64,000 nucleotides of DNA, from positions 1 through 64,000 of the forward strand of contig LGRX02024671.1 in the NCBI GenBank assembly GCA_001247695.2, given 5' to 3'. The position numbers were made by a program, and so were the translations under genes. Positions 9,787 to 19,412 of this stretch are shown in pieces (positions within the stretch are counted from its first letter, which is position 1; every line of letters starts with the position of its first letter). The notes below the pieces were generated by a model. It was not told the DNA's origin and made no database searches. It saw only the letters and a program-made list of their open reading frames with translations. This DNA comes from Cymbomonas tetramitiformis. Taxonomy: Eukaryota; Chlorophyta; Pyramimonadophyceae; Pyramimonadales; Pyramimonadaceae.

Positions 9787-10724
9787 ATGGCTGGTTCTGC
9801 ATTCTCTCGTGTAAACACTGCTACCGGCGGCGATGTCGAGTTTCGATGTGGCCGCGCGCTTCCGTCTTCTACTCCTGCAGCTCCTACTCCTGTAGTTTCT
9901 ACTCCTGTAGCTCCTACTCCTGCAGCGCCTACTCCTGTAGTTTCTACTCCTGTAGTTTCTACTCCTGCAGCTCCTACTCCTGTAGTTTCTACTCCTGCAG
10001 CTCCTACTCCTACAGCTCCTGCTCCTACAGCTCCTGCGCCTGTAGCTCCGGCTGCCGGAAATCCACCCTGCACAACCCCGACGACCCGTCAGGGGTGCGC
10101 GCTATTTTTCTTAACGCTTTGAAGGTATTTACATTGCTTTGTATTACGAAGCACTGACACGATCGTTTTTTACGGTGCAGACACGTCCGGTCGGGTGGGG
10201 TCGACAAGAGAGCTGGTTACATAAGCCATACCAATTTAATGCAGAGGCACAAACGCGCTTCCCAAATATTCAGTGCGGCAAACGTATTACGGTGCCCGAA
10301 GTGTTTGAAAGAAATCGCAAAAGAGCATGTGATGTGTGACATAGCAAATATACCTACTTGCGTACAATACTGTTTCCCCTCGGATGGAAGTCAAAGTTGT
10401 TCGCACACCATGTTCGAATATAACAAAGAGAGACCGGAGCTAGGAGGCAAGAAGCTATCATTACTCACGCCTTTTTGTGGCTTTTGCTATAAGTTCAGCG
10501 ACCACGACGTAAGGGTCGTAACGAGACACGCCAGAGCACTTTGCGCAATGAATCCGGCAAATGACCTTGCACCTACGGCCGCGCACATACGAGGGTTGTT
10601 ATCTTCTCAAGTGGACAATGCGATAGCAGAAACAACGGACAAGGTAACGCAGGCGCTCGTGCAAACTTTGAAGAAGGTGTTCCCCCCTAAAGTAGGGGCG
10701 ACTGACATAGACCATATCGTGTAG
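9787..10724 (+). CDS. Spliced zinc-binding protein with Pro/Thr repeat (two exons)
   Basis: The proposed exons are 9787-10094 and 10181-10724 (852 nt, 283 residues). The intron begins GTGCGC and ends in a T-rich tract with GTGCAG. Removing it joins two open frames exactly; without it the first frame stops at 10122 and the second lacks an ATG until 10239. Exon 1 encodes an APTPVVSTP-type repeat from a 15-bp microsatellite. Exon 2 encodes Cys pairs (CPKC, then CDIA...C...C, then CGFC) that look zinc-binding, followed by a helical end. The function is unknown. Alternative donors within about 30 bp are possible, for example GT at 10125, which would not keep the second frame. Confidence 0.6.
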
Positions 10725-11669
10725 TCGTTTATTAGAGTGTATGGTGTATATACACGTACATACGCCATGTCTGGTGATACAATATTATATTACAATAAGT
10801 AAGAGCGATGGGTTTGTTAATGTTCAGCCTTTGTAGGCAGCTATCACGTGCGCTGCATTGGTCGGCCCTGTGGCTTTGATCCTGAAAATTTGGCGGCGTG
10901 TTGCTAGTAAAGTTTCTCAGACGATTCAACCTTTTTTACGGGCAAGTAGTACTTGAGTATGCGGACATGATTCGAGCTTCTGCAATCTTAGAAACAGGAT
11001 TCTGTTTCACCCTTGCCGAGTCTGCTGAAGACCAACCGCCCTTACACTAACACCATACATTTAAGAAAATGCTAGGTTAAGGAACCAGCCAGCTTTGGGG
11101 CGTTGTCCACAATATTTTACATACAACCATTCATATTTAAAAACGTTATGAAAACAAGATAATGATTGGGCCGACCCCAAATTCCCGTTTCCTTAAATAT
11201 GCGGTATAACTGTGCCTCGACACACACGATCCGACAGTCCACGTGTTCGGGACTCTCTCGGTCGTTGGATCTTGATTAAGCATATACTGGGAGTGATAGA
11301 GTTCTCCGAACCGATTACGGGTGCTCCACGGAAAATAAGGATCCCCGAAAATAAGAATTTTACAGGATGTTTGGGCCGTCGGATGGTCCTTAACACTGGC
11401 TTAATTACCGAGTTTCGAATATACGAACCGTCCATTTGCCCGATTTAATTACTCCGTCCAGCACCTTATATTCGGTGGAGCACTCGTATCTAGATTGCGT
11501 CGATGGGATCAAATCCGATCGAACATAATTATCTACATCATCCTCCCTCAAGAAGCGTTCAGCATGACGCCAGCTTCGAGCGCTTCGTCACGTGTCTCGC
11601 TACGGACACGATCGATACGCATTCGGGTGTAGCCGAAACGGTACTTCCGCGCCATTTAAAACGCAAGGT
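10725..11669. other. Intergenic spacer with inverted repeat
   Basis: AT-rich sequence. An inverted repeat at 11229-11275 pairs GATCCGACAGTCC with GGTCGTTGGATC. No gene supported on either strand. Confidence 0.5.
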
Positions 11670-12052
11670 TCGGTATGACATCCGAGGCGGATGCCAACGT
11701 CGCGCGCATGGATCGACCGCCGCCGGGACGACGCGCGGACCGATCGTCCTTCGGTATGACGCGCGGACCGATCGCCCTTCGATATGACGCGCGGACCGAT
11801 CGCTCTTCGATATGACGCGCGAGCCGACCGCCGTTCGGTATGACGCGCGAGCGGACCGCCGTTCGGTATGACGCGCGAGCGGACCGCCGTTCGGTATGAC
11901 GCGCGAGCGGACCGCCGTTCGGTATGACGCGCGGGCCGACCGCCGTTCGGTATGACACCCAAGGTGGACGCCGCCGTCGCGCGCACGGGTCGACCGCCGG
12001 CGGTGCAGCGTCACATCGGCGGCCGATGCCGCGCCCCATCTCTATAAAAAGG
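11670..12052. promoter_or_regulatory. 28-bp array flanked by ~57-bp repeats, with TATA box, before SPFH gene
   Basis: Units of GCGCGGACCGATCGCCCTTC followed by GATATGAC repeat at exactly 28 bp for about eight copies. The array is bracketed by two diverged ~57-bp direct repeats at about 11672-11727 and 11950-12006. A strong TCTATAAAAAGG lies at 12041-12052, 94 bp before the ATG at 12146. Confidence 0.7.
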
Positions 12053-12145
12053 TCCCGGCAACGAAACCTTCATCATTTTCACTCGCTCACCGCTCCCGAG
12101 GTTCCACGAAACGAGCATAACCACTCTCACCTATCATCCCTCATA

Positions 12146-13082
12146 ATGAAGGCTCACCTGTTCATCATCACGGCGTTTTTGCCGTGCGGGCTTTCGTTGA
12201 ACATGTTCCATCAAGTGCAGGAAGGGCACGTGGGCGTGTACTTTCGAGGAGGACGTCTGTTGGACACCGTCGTCGGACCCGGAATCCACCTCCACCTGCC
12301 TTACATTACGGAAATGGTCGATGTCAACGTCCGTCTGCAGACGGACATCATCCCCAACGTGCCGTGCGGCACGAAGGACGGCATACTGTCCCAGTTTGAA
12401 CGAGTGGAGGTGGTGAACACGCTGAGCCAAGCACAGGCGCACACCGTGGTCAAGGCGTACGGAGTGGACTACGACCGAGTCTGGATCCACGACAAGGTGC
12501 ATCACGAGATCAACCAGTTCTGCTCCAACAAGACGCTCCGAGAGGTGTACGTGGACGACTTCGCCTCCCTGGACGAACTGCTCAAGCTCGCTTTGCAGAA
12601 GGATCTGGACGCGCACGTCAACGGAGTATCTATCATGGCGGTCCGCATGACCAAACCGACCGTGCCAGCCTCCATTCGAGGCAACTACGAGGCCATGGAG
12701 GAGCAGCGCACGGCGGCCCTGGTCGCACAGCGGACGCACGAGGTGGTGGAGCAAGAGCTGGAGACGGAGCGAGCGAAGACCGTGTCCGCGGCGAATCGAC
12801 GGGCGGAGGAGATCCACATCCAGACCGAAACGGAGGCGCAGCAGAAGCGCACGCAGGCAGACCAAGGCCTACGAGGACAAGCTGGCGGCGGAGTCCAAGC
12901 GGTACGCCGTGGAACAGGAGGCGACGGCGAACGAGGCGCTCCTGACGGACGCTTACCTCCGCCTCCAGGAAACGCGGGTGTGGGAGCAGAACACGAAAGC
13001 CTATTTCGGAGAGAGCATCCCAAGGCTCATGATCGATGCGGTGCAACCTGTGGATCCGGCCTCCGTGCGAGTCACGGTTTGA
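12146..13082 (+). CDS. Erlin-like SPFH/band-7 membrane protein, interrupted by a frameshift
   Basis: The frame starts with a hydrophobic N-terminus (about residues 3-17), a signal anchor. An SPFH domain follows, with EGHVGVYFRGG, GPGIHLHLP, LQTD, NVPCGT, VEVVN, IHHEIN and LALQKDL. This order is diagnostic of erlins, the ER lipid-raft proteins that scaffold ER-associated degradation in eukaryotes. After about residue 238 the matching frame changes: the erlin-like tail, including YFGESIP, continues in the +1 frame from about 12861 to the stop at 13080-13082. A one-base insertion near 12850-12861, a sequencing error or a real inactivation could explain it; programmed frameshifting is possible but no slippery site is obvious. 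Transfer from a host is likely. Confidence 0.8.
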
Positions 13083-13725
13083 GTTGCGGACAGTTTTGTC
13101 GAAGACGCCTTTGTTGTGCGAAAGCTAGAACATGCACGTTTGTTTAGAGATCGAAATCAAACCTTTTAGAACGTTTATCATTAAGAAACATTTTTATAAA
13201 ATTGTCAAATCACGAACGAGGAGTTGTACTCCATACTGTCCGTGGGGCAAGGCTCGGCGTTGCACAAATTGGCATGTGTAATCAACCTACTAGCGCAAGA
13301 GAGCGACCTTCCTCTTGTACTGGTATTCGTTTGCTGCATCTGTGCGTTATTTCAACTAAATCCAGAGGCAGAGTACGAAAGGTTTCTTAAAATATGCAAC
13401 ATGATGCGTAAAATAATTCATAAAACAATGGCAATGGCTCTACAGGAGATGGATGAATCGATTTTTCGTACAATGACGAATCGTCTATTGGCACGGCACT
13501 CGCCAATCAATCAAGTAAAGATACGCCGGTGCCTGAGTAGACCGTTCGCATCCCACCTTCTCGCAGAACCCCTGTCCCTCTAAAGTAAGTGGGCTTACAC
13601 GTCTCCCTACAAATCCCAAGCGGATAAGCGCCGTACGAGTCGCAGATTACTGTTCCGAGCATCCAGCGTTATACGTTTAGCGAATGTATCGCAGACACAA
13701 AACGGAACTCAAGTCGGATTGCATC
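13083..13725. other. Intergenic spacer with an undefined open frame
   Basis: A frame open at about 13224-13583 on the plus strand encodes plausible helical protein (LNPEAEYERFLKICNM) but has no upstream ATG. It may be a decayed gene or an exon. It weakly resembles the broken frame at 14540-14935. Nothing else is seen. Confidence 0.3.
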
Positions 13726-14178
13726 TTAATCCCGGGAATTTAAATCGGGAATCTCGAGACCGGGAATAGTATATCCATTTAGTTTAGTTCCCCAATACGC
13801 CTGATCACGTTGACTTTGATACACTACGACCTTGAGTGCGGGATAATAAACAACAGTAATCAGCGTTGGGTTTATTCGGGAAACGGAGACGGAATCTAGG
13901 AGGATATACCCGAAATAATTGAATTCGGGATCCACCGAACTCTTGGTGATACGAATTGTTTTCCCTGGCACCAATACGAGTTTCTCGTACACTGGTGCTG
14001 TATGACCTGCAACATACGGTTGCACAACGGCAGCTATTTTCGATTCGCGTAGAAATGATGCTTGCGTGATTATATTCGTATGAACTTCAGTTGTTCTCGT
14101 ATCATCACGTAGCTGGCCGCTTATATCATCGACTAACTTGACGGTTTGGGTATTGTCGTGCGGCTCGGACAAGGACAT
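13726..14178 (-). CDS. Unknown protein, paralogue of the gene at 59006-59479
   Basis: This 150-residue protein shares its last ~90 residues with the protein at 59006-59479: LVLVPGKTIRIT, SVDP, NYFGYI, VSVS.IN, VVYQ and the end LEIPDLNSR(D/N). The pattern alternates hydrophobic and polar residues, suggesting a beta-rich fold. I do not recognise the family. A minus-strand TATA (GTATAAATAC) sits at about 14247-14256, some 70 bp before the ATG at 14178, and no GC-rich array is present. Conservation of both copies across 46 kb argues that the gene is functional. Confidence 0.7.
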   Translation of the reverse strand: MSLSEPHDNTQTVKLVDDISGQLRDDTRTTEVHTNIITQASFLRESKIAAVVQPYVAGHTAPVYEKLVLVPGKTIRITKSSVDPEFNYFGYILLDSVSVSRINPTLITVVYYPALKVVVYQSQRDQAYWGTKLNGYTIPGLEIPDLNSRD

Positions 14179-14539
14179 GGCTATTGCGACGCTTTCTCAC
14201 GAACCGAAGGAAAATGCGATATCGCTCTGACTTTGTGTTTGTCCGTGTATTTATACCACCACTTCTTGAAATGTGCGTCGGGAACTCTGTACATCAAACG
14301 AGTCCCTGCGCAGACGACGCACGAGCGTGACAGCTGCTGCCGACGCTTCCGATGCAGACGAATCTAAATGCGGAGTCGTGGGTGTTACTGCATTTAACGC
14401 CCCAATATCATCGAAAATGGTTGCTAGCTTGCGCGCTCTAGCGCGAGTGCGTGCACCCTGTGGTGTCTCCGTAGTAAGAACGACGGCGATATGGGATACG
14501 TGGGCTGGAGTGGCGCCAATAGATAAATCAAACGCAGCG

Positions 14540-14935
14540 GCCAAATCCTGCAGGTTGCGCTCTCTGAAAGCAAAGAGTCACGAGTGCAGGACTTTTTGGC
14601 ATGCAATGACAAATTTATTGCAAATGGAATTTTAGAAGAATACCAAACGCGAACGTACCATAAAGATAGGATGCAAACGTATATGAGTGCACTCGAGACC
14701 GTATTTGATGCGCGTGACAAACAAGTTGGTGACAATGGCAGTGGCGCACTTGATTGGGAAATACACTCAACACGTGGACAAGCACATCTTTTACACGGCA
14801 TTGTCAAAATGCATACAGGACCGACCAGATGCCGCCCCATCACGACGCAAACGCCGTGAGTTAGCTGCTCGCCGCATCCGAGACTGTCGCGACCGCCTTT
14901 TCAGTATTCATAAGGCACCCGGCGTTTTCTTTTAA
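14540..14935 (+). pseudogene. Possible frameshifted gene remnant
   Basis: From about 14525 to 14720 one frame reads as plausible protein (FLACNDKFIANGILEEYQ...). From about 14705 to the TAA at 14933-14935 another frame does so (VAHLIGKYTQHVDKHIF ... RRKRRELAARR). A single indel near 14705-14730 would join them. No promoter is evident and the 5' end is undefined. The family is not recognised, and two short unrelated open frames remain an alternative. Confidence 0.3.
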
Positions 14936-15154
14936 TTTATCACGGGTATATCATACGACACGCGACATACGATAGCCTAGTCTCCGCCGCTAAGATGCTC
15001 GAATACGATGTGATAATCCAATCAGAATCGTGCCGAAGACGCATCAAACAATGGATTCCAAACGGGCAAACATGCTGCTATTTAAATATCATTAAAAGGG
15101 TTCATAAAAGTTGGTTCACGTGCGATACTCAACCTAGCAGTTGTCCACGGCCAT

Positions 15155-15601
15155 TCACTTGTGACGAATTCTAGCAAGTTCCATGACGAAGCTCAATCGC
15201 TCCTCGGCACCGAACCCTATATCCTCTAAGGTCGTGTTCCAATCAAAATCGGAGGTGAGTCTGCACGTTTTCTCAGGACGCAACCAATCGAAAACCACAC
15301 TACGCGGTTCATATTCGCATCCTCCACGAAATTTGGGCGCCACGCCATGCCACAGGCCGCAATCGCAAAAGGCCTTGACAAAATCGAACAGCGTGTCGGA
15401 CAGCTTGTGATGCAGATGAAGATTGACACCGACCAAGTTGGTCATCTTTACGCATACGGCGGCGAACCCCGGCTTGCTCTCGAATGGATGACTCGCCCTG
15501 CGTTCGCGTGGCCGAGATTCGCGAGGAGGTTTCTTCACACCCCCATCACGAGGAGCGATCGGAGCAGAACTGCCGAATGCCTTGCCTGATCTTAACACCA
15601 T
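15155..15601 (-). CDS. Small protein with ubiquitin/SUMO-like domain
   Basis: The protein has 148 residues starting at 15601; the frame stays open upstream only because it runs into the array. Residues 1-45 are basic and Pro/Arg-rich, probably disordered. Residues about 46-146 fit a beta-grasp pattern: a first strand pair VCVKMTNLVGVNLHL, a helix LSDTLFDFVKAFC, and a late TTLEDIGFGAEERLSFV segment like the TxxDLGxxxxD.I signature of SUMO. The same layout (disordered head plus ubiquitin-like fold) is seen at 23207. No C-terminal diglycine is present, so conjugation is unlikely; a non-conjugated adaptor is inferred. A TATA-like CAATAAAGG lies at about 15697-15705 on this strand. Confidence 0.65.
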   Translation of the reverse strand: MVLRSGKAFGSSAPIAPRDGGVKKPPRESRPRERRASHPFESKPGFAAVCVKMTNLVGVNLHLHHKLSDTLFDFVKAFCDCGLWHGVAPKFRGGCEYEPRSVVFDWLRPEKTCRLTSDFDWNTTLEDIGFGAEERLSFVMELARIRHK

Positions 15602-15743
15602 GTCTCGCGGAATGGACGAGTACGAGAAAATGGAAGGGGGGAGGGGGCACGTGCTGGCGAAACCGAACAATGCGAGTCCCCTCCGACAATAGGAACCTTT
15701 ATTGTGCAATCGCAGGGCGCCGCCCGAGGTGGCCGCCGAGGTG

Positions 15744-15968
15744 GCGCGGTATCGGCCGCCGATATGACACCGCACCGGCGGCCGATATGACACCGCATCG
15801 GCGGCCGATACGACACTGCGTCGGCCGCCGATATGACACCGCACCGGCGGCCGATATGACACTGCATCGGTGGCCGATACGACGCTGCGTCGGCCGCCGA
15901 TATGACGCCAGGACGTGGGCGGCCGCCGAACATCACCGCCGCTCGCGCTTGCGAAGAGCATATTAAGT
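15744..15968. promoter_or_regulatory. 23-bp bidirectional array between divergent genes
   Basis: About seven units of CGGCGGCCGATATGACACCG plus CAT span 15744-15908. On the minus side a CAATAAAGG box near 15700 leads to the gene starting at 15601. On the plus side GCATATTAAGTATC (about 15957-15968) leads to the gene starting at 16070. Both starts are about 100 bp from their TATA-like boxes, so the array looks shared. Confidence 0.7.
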
Positions 15969-16069
15969 ATCATTCCAAGCACCCTCACACTTCATTCTTC
16001 AAACTCTCGTGTGCACCGCACCTCTACCTTATCCTTCCGATTTTATTTTCACCTCGCTCGCAACTCACC

Positions 16070-17452
16070 ATGTCTTCTCACAAATGCAGTCTGTTCATCC
16101 TCAACGAACATCTTTGCGACATCACCGTGCACAGCTGCCAGTCCGAGGATGGTCAAGCGCGTGTGCACATAAGCAACAATGACAATGAGTATCTGGAACG
16201 CGGCCGTCGTCACAGACGCGGCTTCTGGTGGACCGTGAACCCGGAGAAACTGAACGAGTCTCACGAGTGGCGCATTCTTCGAGGCGATACCAAGTTCATA
16301 GTCGTAAGCTCCAAGAACGACCGCAAGTACATGGACTGGGATACAGACGACGAGAATTTCTTTCTGGTTACCCAAAAGAAGAATCATACCGTGTTCATCA
16401 AAGGGAACGATGCTGACTTATCCGCCATCTCGGAAAAGGACGACGAGCCCGACCCACCGCCTGCTCCGAAGTTCGAGGCCAAACGCCTGGTGTGCGACCT
16501 GATGGCCGAAGACGAGGTCCTTTGCAACATCACTTTGCACCGCCACCAACAGCCAGATGGGTCCCTATGCGTGCGTGTGGAGAAGGGTAACAACGAGTAC
16601 CTGGAATATTGCGCCAAGTCCGAGCGCGCCTTCTGGAAGATTGCACAACTCGACCAACTCGACACCTCTCACGAGTGGTTCATCGACACAGACGACTCCA
16701 GCCCGGTCCTTAAGCCAACCTTTATGGTGTCGTTCATGCAATGGAATGCTTCCGACAACGTGTTTCGTATAGTCGAAGACTTGGAGAACAGTCAAGTGTG
16801 GATGGACGAGGATTATGGAAGGCTCGTGAGTTTTTTGAAGATGGAGAACGACCAGATGGTGTGCGGCCTGACGATCGACCACACGCACGTTTGCAACATC
16901 ACCTTGCACCGCCACCAACAACCGGATGGGTCCGTATGCGTGCGCGTGGAGAAGGGTACCGAGGAGTACCTGAAGTATTGCGCTAAGTCCAAGCGCGCCT
17001 TCTGGAAGCTCGCGGAACTTGACCACCTCGACAGCTCTTACGAGTGGTTCATCGACACGGACGACTGCGGTCCGATCCTTAAGCCAATCGCTTGTGTGGA
17101 CTTCTCCTTGCAATGGGACGCTCACGACAACGTGTTTCGTATAGTCGACGACGTGCAGAATAGCCAAGTGCGCATAGACGAGAACTATAACAGGCTCTTG
17201 AGTTTTCTGAAGATGGAGGACGAGGAGGACGAGGAGGACGAGGAGGACGAGGAGGACGAGGAGGACGAGGAGGACGAGGAGGACGAGGAGGACGAGGAGG
17301 ACGAGGAGGACGAGGAGGACGATGAGGACGAGGCCAAAGACGACACGATCGTGACAACACCCGCTATACTGACCGAGGGTGGTGCTCGAGATCGAGATGA
17401 CGGTGCATGCACATCCGCAAACTTCGCCTGCAACAAACGGCAGAGAACGTGA
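16070..17452 (+). CDS. Protein with three tandem copies of a new ~115-aa domain and acidic tail
   Basis: The protein has 460 residues. Three repeats begin near residues 5, 140 and 260. Each contains C(D/N)IT(L/V)H, an RVEKG..EYL.YC motif, RAFWK, EWFIDTDD and QW(N/D)A.DNVFRIV. Repeats 2 and 3 are nearly the same; repeat 1 is diverged. A run of Glu/Asp follows (from about residue 382), encoded by a 9-bp GAGGACGAG microsatellite. The protein ends with a basic NKRQRT motif. A single-domain paralogue with acidic stretch and NKRQKR end is at 27298-27939. The domain is not one I recognise. The acidic tail and basic end suggest a nuclear or histone-binding role, which is inference. Confidence 0.82.
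   Translation: MSSHKCSLFILNEHLCDITVHSCQSEDGQARVHISNNDNEYLERGRRHRRGFWWTVNPEKLNESHEWRILRGDTKFIVVSSKNDRKYMDWDTDDENFFLVTQKKNHTVFIKGNDADLSAISEKDDEPDPPPAPKFEAKRLVCDLMAEDEVLCNITLHRHQQPDGSLCVRVEKGNNEYLEYCAKSERAFWKIAQLDQLDTSHEWFIDTDDSSPVLKPTFMVSFMQWNASDNVFRIVEDLENSQVWMDEDYGRLVSFLKMENDQMVCGLTIDHTHVCNITLHRHQQPDGSVCVRVEKGTEEYLKYCAKSKRAFWKLAELDHLDSSYEWFIDTDDCGPILKPIACVDFSLQWDAHDNVFRIVDDVQNSQVRIDENYNRLLSFLKMEDEEDEEDEEDEEDEEDEEDEEDEEDEEDEEDEEDDEDEAKDDTIVTTPAILTEGGARDRDDGACTSANFACNKRQRT
17215..17330. repeat. 9-bp GAGGACGAG coding microsatellite
   Basis: This in-frame microsatellite encodes the acidic Glu-Glu-Asp tail of the preceding gene. Its length is likely variable between isolates. Confidence 0.9.
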
Positions 17453-18449
17453 ACAGTTCTCGTTCAGCAAAGAGGCTGGGCAGTGTTCAATGCAGATCCA
17501 TAAGGGGCAGCGACGGATCTTTTTTGTGTGCATGTGTAGAAACCTATCAGACTTCTCACTCGATGAAAAAACACAAGATTGTTAGGACGACTCGGGTCGC
17601 TGATTATTACCTCTTGTAAGTAAATGTAAAAAGGCTCACAAATTGTATACTCCGCGCCCGGCAGTGCAAATGCCCGGAGACGAGCGCAAATGACCAAAAT
17701 TGACGTGAGCAAATCGTCCATTAGTCGTGGGTATTTTTTAAGGACACTCACTCTAAATTAAATGCCGTAATTTAAATGTTGTATTATCTAATACTCGAGC
17801 ATCAGCTATCAACCCACGCGTCTTCGTGTTATGCTCTCTCTCCCCAAGATAGTCACACCACCCGGGAACCTTGTCTTATTTGGTATCGGGTCGCACTCGA
17901 GCGAAGCGAGGCTCTCTCTCTCTCTCTCTCTCCGAGATAGTCACACCACCCAGGAAGCTTGTCTTATTATTTGGTATCGGGTCGCACTCGAGCGAAGCGA
18001 GGCTCTCTCTCTCTCTCTCCGAGATCCGGCCCGGAGCAGGGCCGGGGATGCTGATTCACTCATACGCCCGACGGGCGTGGTTTTTTCTTTTTTAGCCGAA
18101 CCAACAGAACCAGCAAAACCAACAATGGGCGGTTGCCGGTTGCCGATTACGATCGCCGCTGAGCGATGACGGGATATGTATATGGACCGATGGTGTGTAT
18201 GTATATGATAGTATGACATTTCTTGCCCCATCTTAATCCTGGCATTAGTGGCATCACCCTTAATAGTAGTTGAGGTTATGTTAGTGATTGCGATATATGA
18301 GCTCTGGAGAAAAAAGTTGCTAGGGCGATGGTTCGGACTTTGCCTTTATTAACATAACCCTTATACATTTAATCTATACACTGTCTTGCGCAATCGTGTG
18401 TCGTGTTGCGCTCGAGCGAAAAAGGGCAACCGGTGCGCTCTCTACTATC
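17453..18449. other. Gene-poor region with duplicated 100-bp segment and CT microsatellites
   Basis: Two tandem copies of a ~100-bp segment lie at about 17832-17935 and 17935-18023: AGATAGTCACACCACCC, then GGTATCGGGTCGCACTCGAG, then a (CT)n tract. A shorter related fragment is at about 19100-19135. One reverse-orientation twin-hairpin element follows at 18026-18094. No gene is supported. Confidence 0.6.
18026..18094 (+). repeat. Twin-hairpin element, copy 1 (reads hairpins then T-run on plus strand)
   Basis: Hairpin A (CCGGCCC GGAGCA GGGCCGG), an 18-nt linker, and hairpin B (CGCCCGACGGGCG) are followed by TGGTTTTTTC. It is the only one of seven copies in this orientation. The stem-plus-T-run end resembles an intrinsic or Pol III terminator. 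Confidence 0.75.
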
Positions 18450-18611
18450 CCTAAGTTGAGCACCCTATCCGTGAAGGCGGGTGCTCATCTGCGTCACTGG
18501 CAGCGTCGCTGCGCTGAGAGGATCCTGCATCGGGTCCAGGGAGAGCCTGAGGGACTCTACAAGATCGCGCTTATGGAGCACTTCGAGAAGCATACTCGCT
18601 GCCTTCTTTAG
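18450..18611 (+). pseudogene. Fragment resembling the C-terminus of the left-edge gene
   Basis: The translation (RHWQRRCAERILHRVQG ... GLYKIALMEHFEKH) follows the same pattern as the tail of the protein at 3-278: HW, then A.R..L.R, then (P/G)L..A.M..(Y/H)FE.H. No zinc-finger part and no usable ATG precede it, so it looks like a broken copy. The match is by eye and short. Confidence 0.35.
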
Positions 18612-19412
18612 ATTGCATGCCTTTGTGTGATACAGTTTTAAGTAGAATTGGCGGTCAGCCCAGCCAATCTCTTGTTTTCGTAACGGTCTTGTTAAATATG
18701 GATTGTAATAAATTAAATATTGTGGACGATGCCCTAATCTTGACTGGAGTGTTTTGGAGGTTATGCTGAGGGTCAAATGCGCATCCCAATAAGGATCAAA
18801 AATAGGCGCAATGCACAATCTGACGGTCATCGTTCACGGGTTGCTCCCAGTCGTCAGATCTTGTATGAGGCTTGGATGAGGCGAAAATGTATTATAAAAA
18901 ATATATAATAAGACAATCGGACTAATGAGAGAACGTTATTATCGACGCAATTGCAAATTTCAAATAGTCAGACAAAAAGAAATGTGATTATTGGTTGCTA
19001 TCTAGTTAGTTAGTTAGTTAGGTAGTTAGGTGGTTAGTTAGTCTACGAATGATAGTTCCTCCAAAGGAGGCTGTATATATATATATAGATGTATATGATA
19101 TTCTCTCTCCGAGATGGTCACACCACGACCCGAGAAGGCGGTGTTATCGACCTATCCATTCATACACTCGAGGGATGGTCGCGTGCGTGAATGGGCGAGC
19201 GCCGCGGCGTGCTCCATCATCGTCACGAGCATGCTCGAATGGGTTTGAGTGAGATGCGTGTCGAGCGCGGTTCGGAGTGGCCTTCGCACAGAGGAGAACG
19301 ACGTGCCGAGGCCGACGCGCACACACATCTCAAGATACACACTCGGGATCGACCGTTTTTTGTTATAACAAAATGTTACCGATACAAAAGAGTTCGCTAA
19401 GAGCGGCTACGT
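18612..19412. other. Gene-poor spacer
   Basis: It contains a TTAG-type microsatellite at about 19003-19042, an imperfect inverted repeat CTGACGG...CGTCAG at about 18820-18862, and no supported gene. A 121-codon minus frame (18465-18830) overlaps the gene fragment and has no visible family pattern. Confidence 0.5.

Noticed and set aside
18465..18830. 121-codon minus frame at 18465-18830
   Set aside because: No promoter or family pattern; overlaps an inverted repeat and the fragment similar to the left-edge gene.
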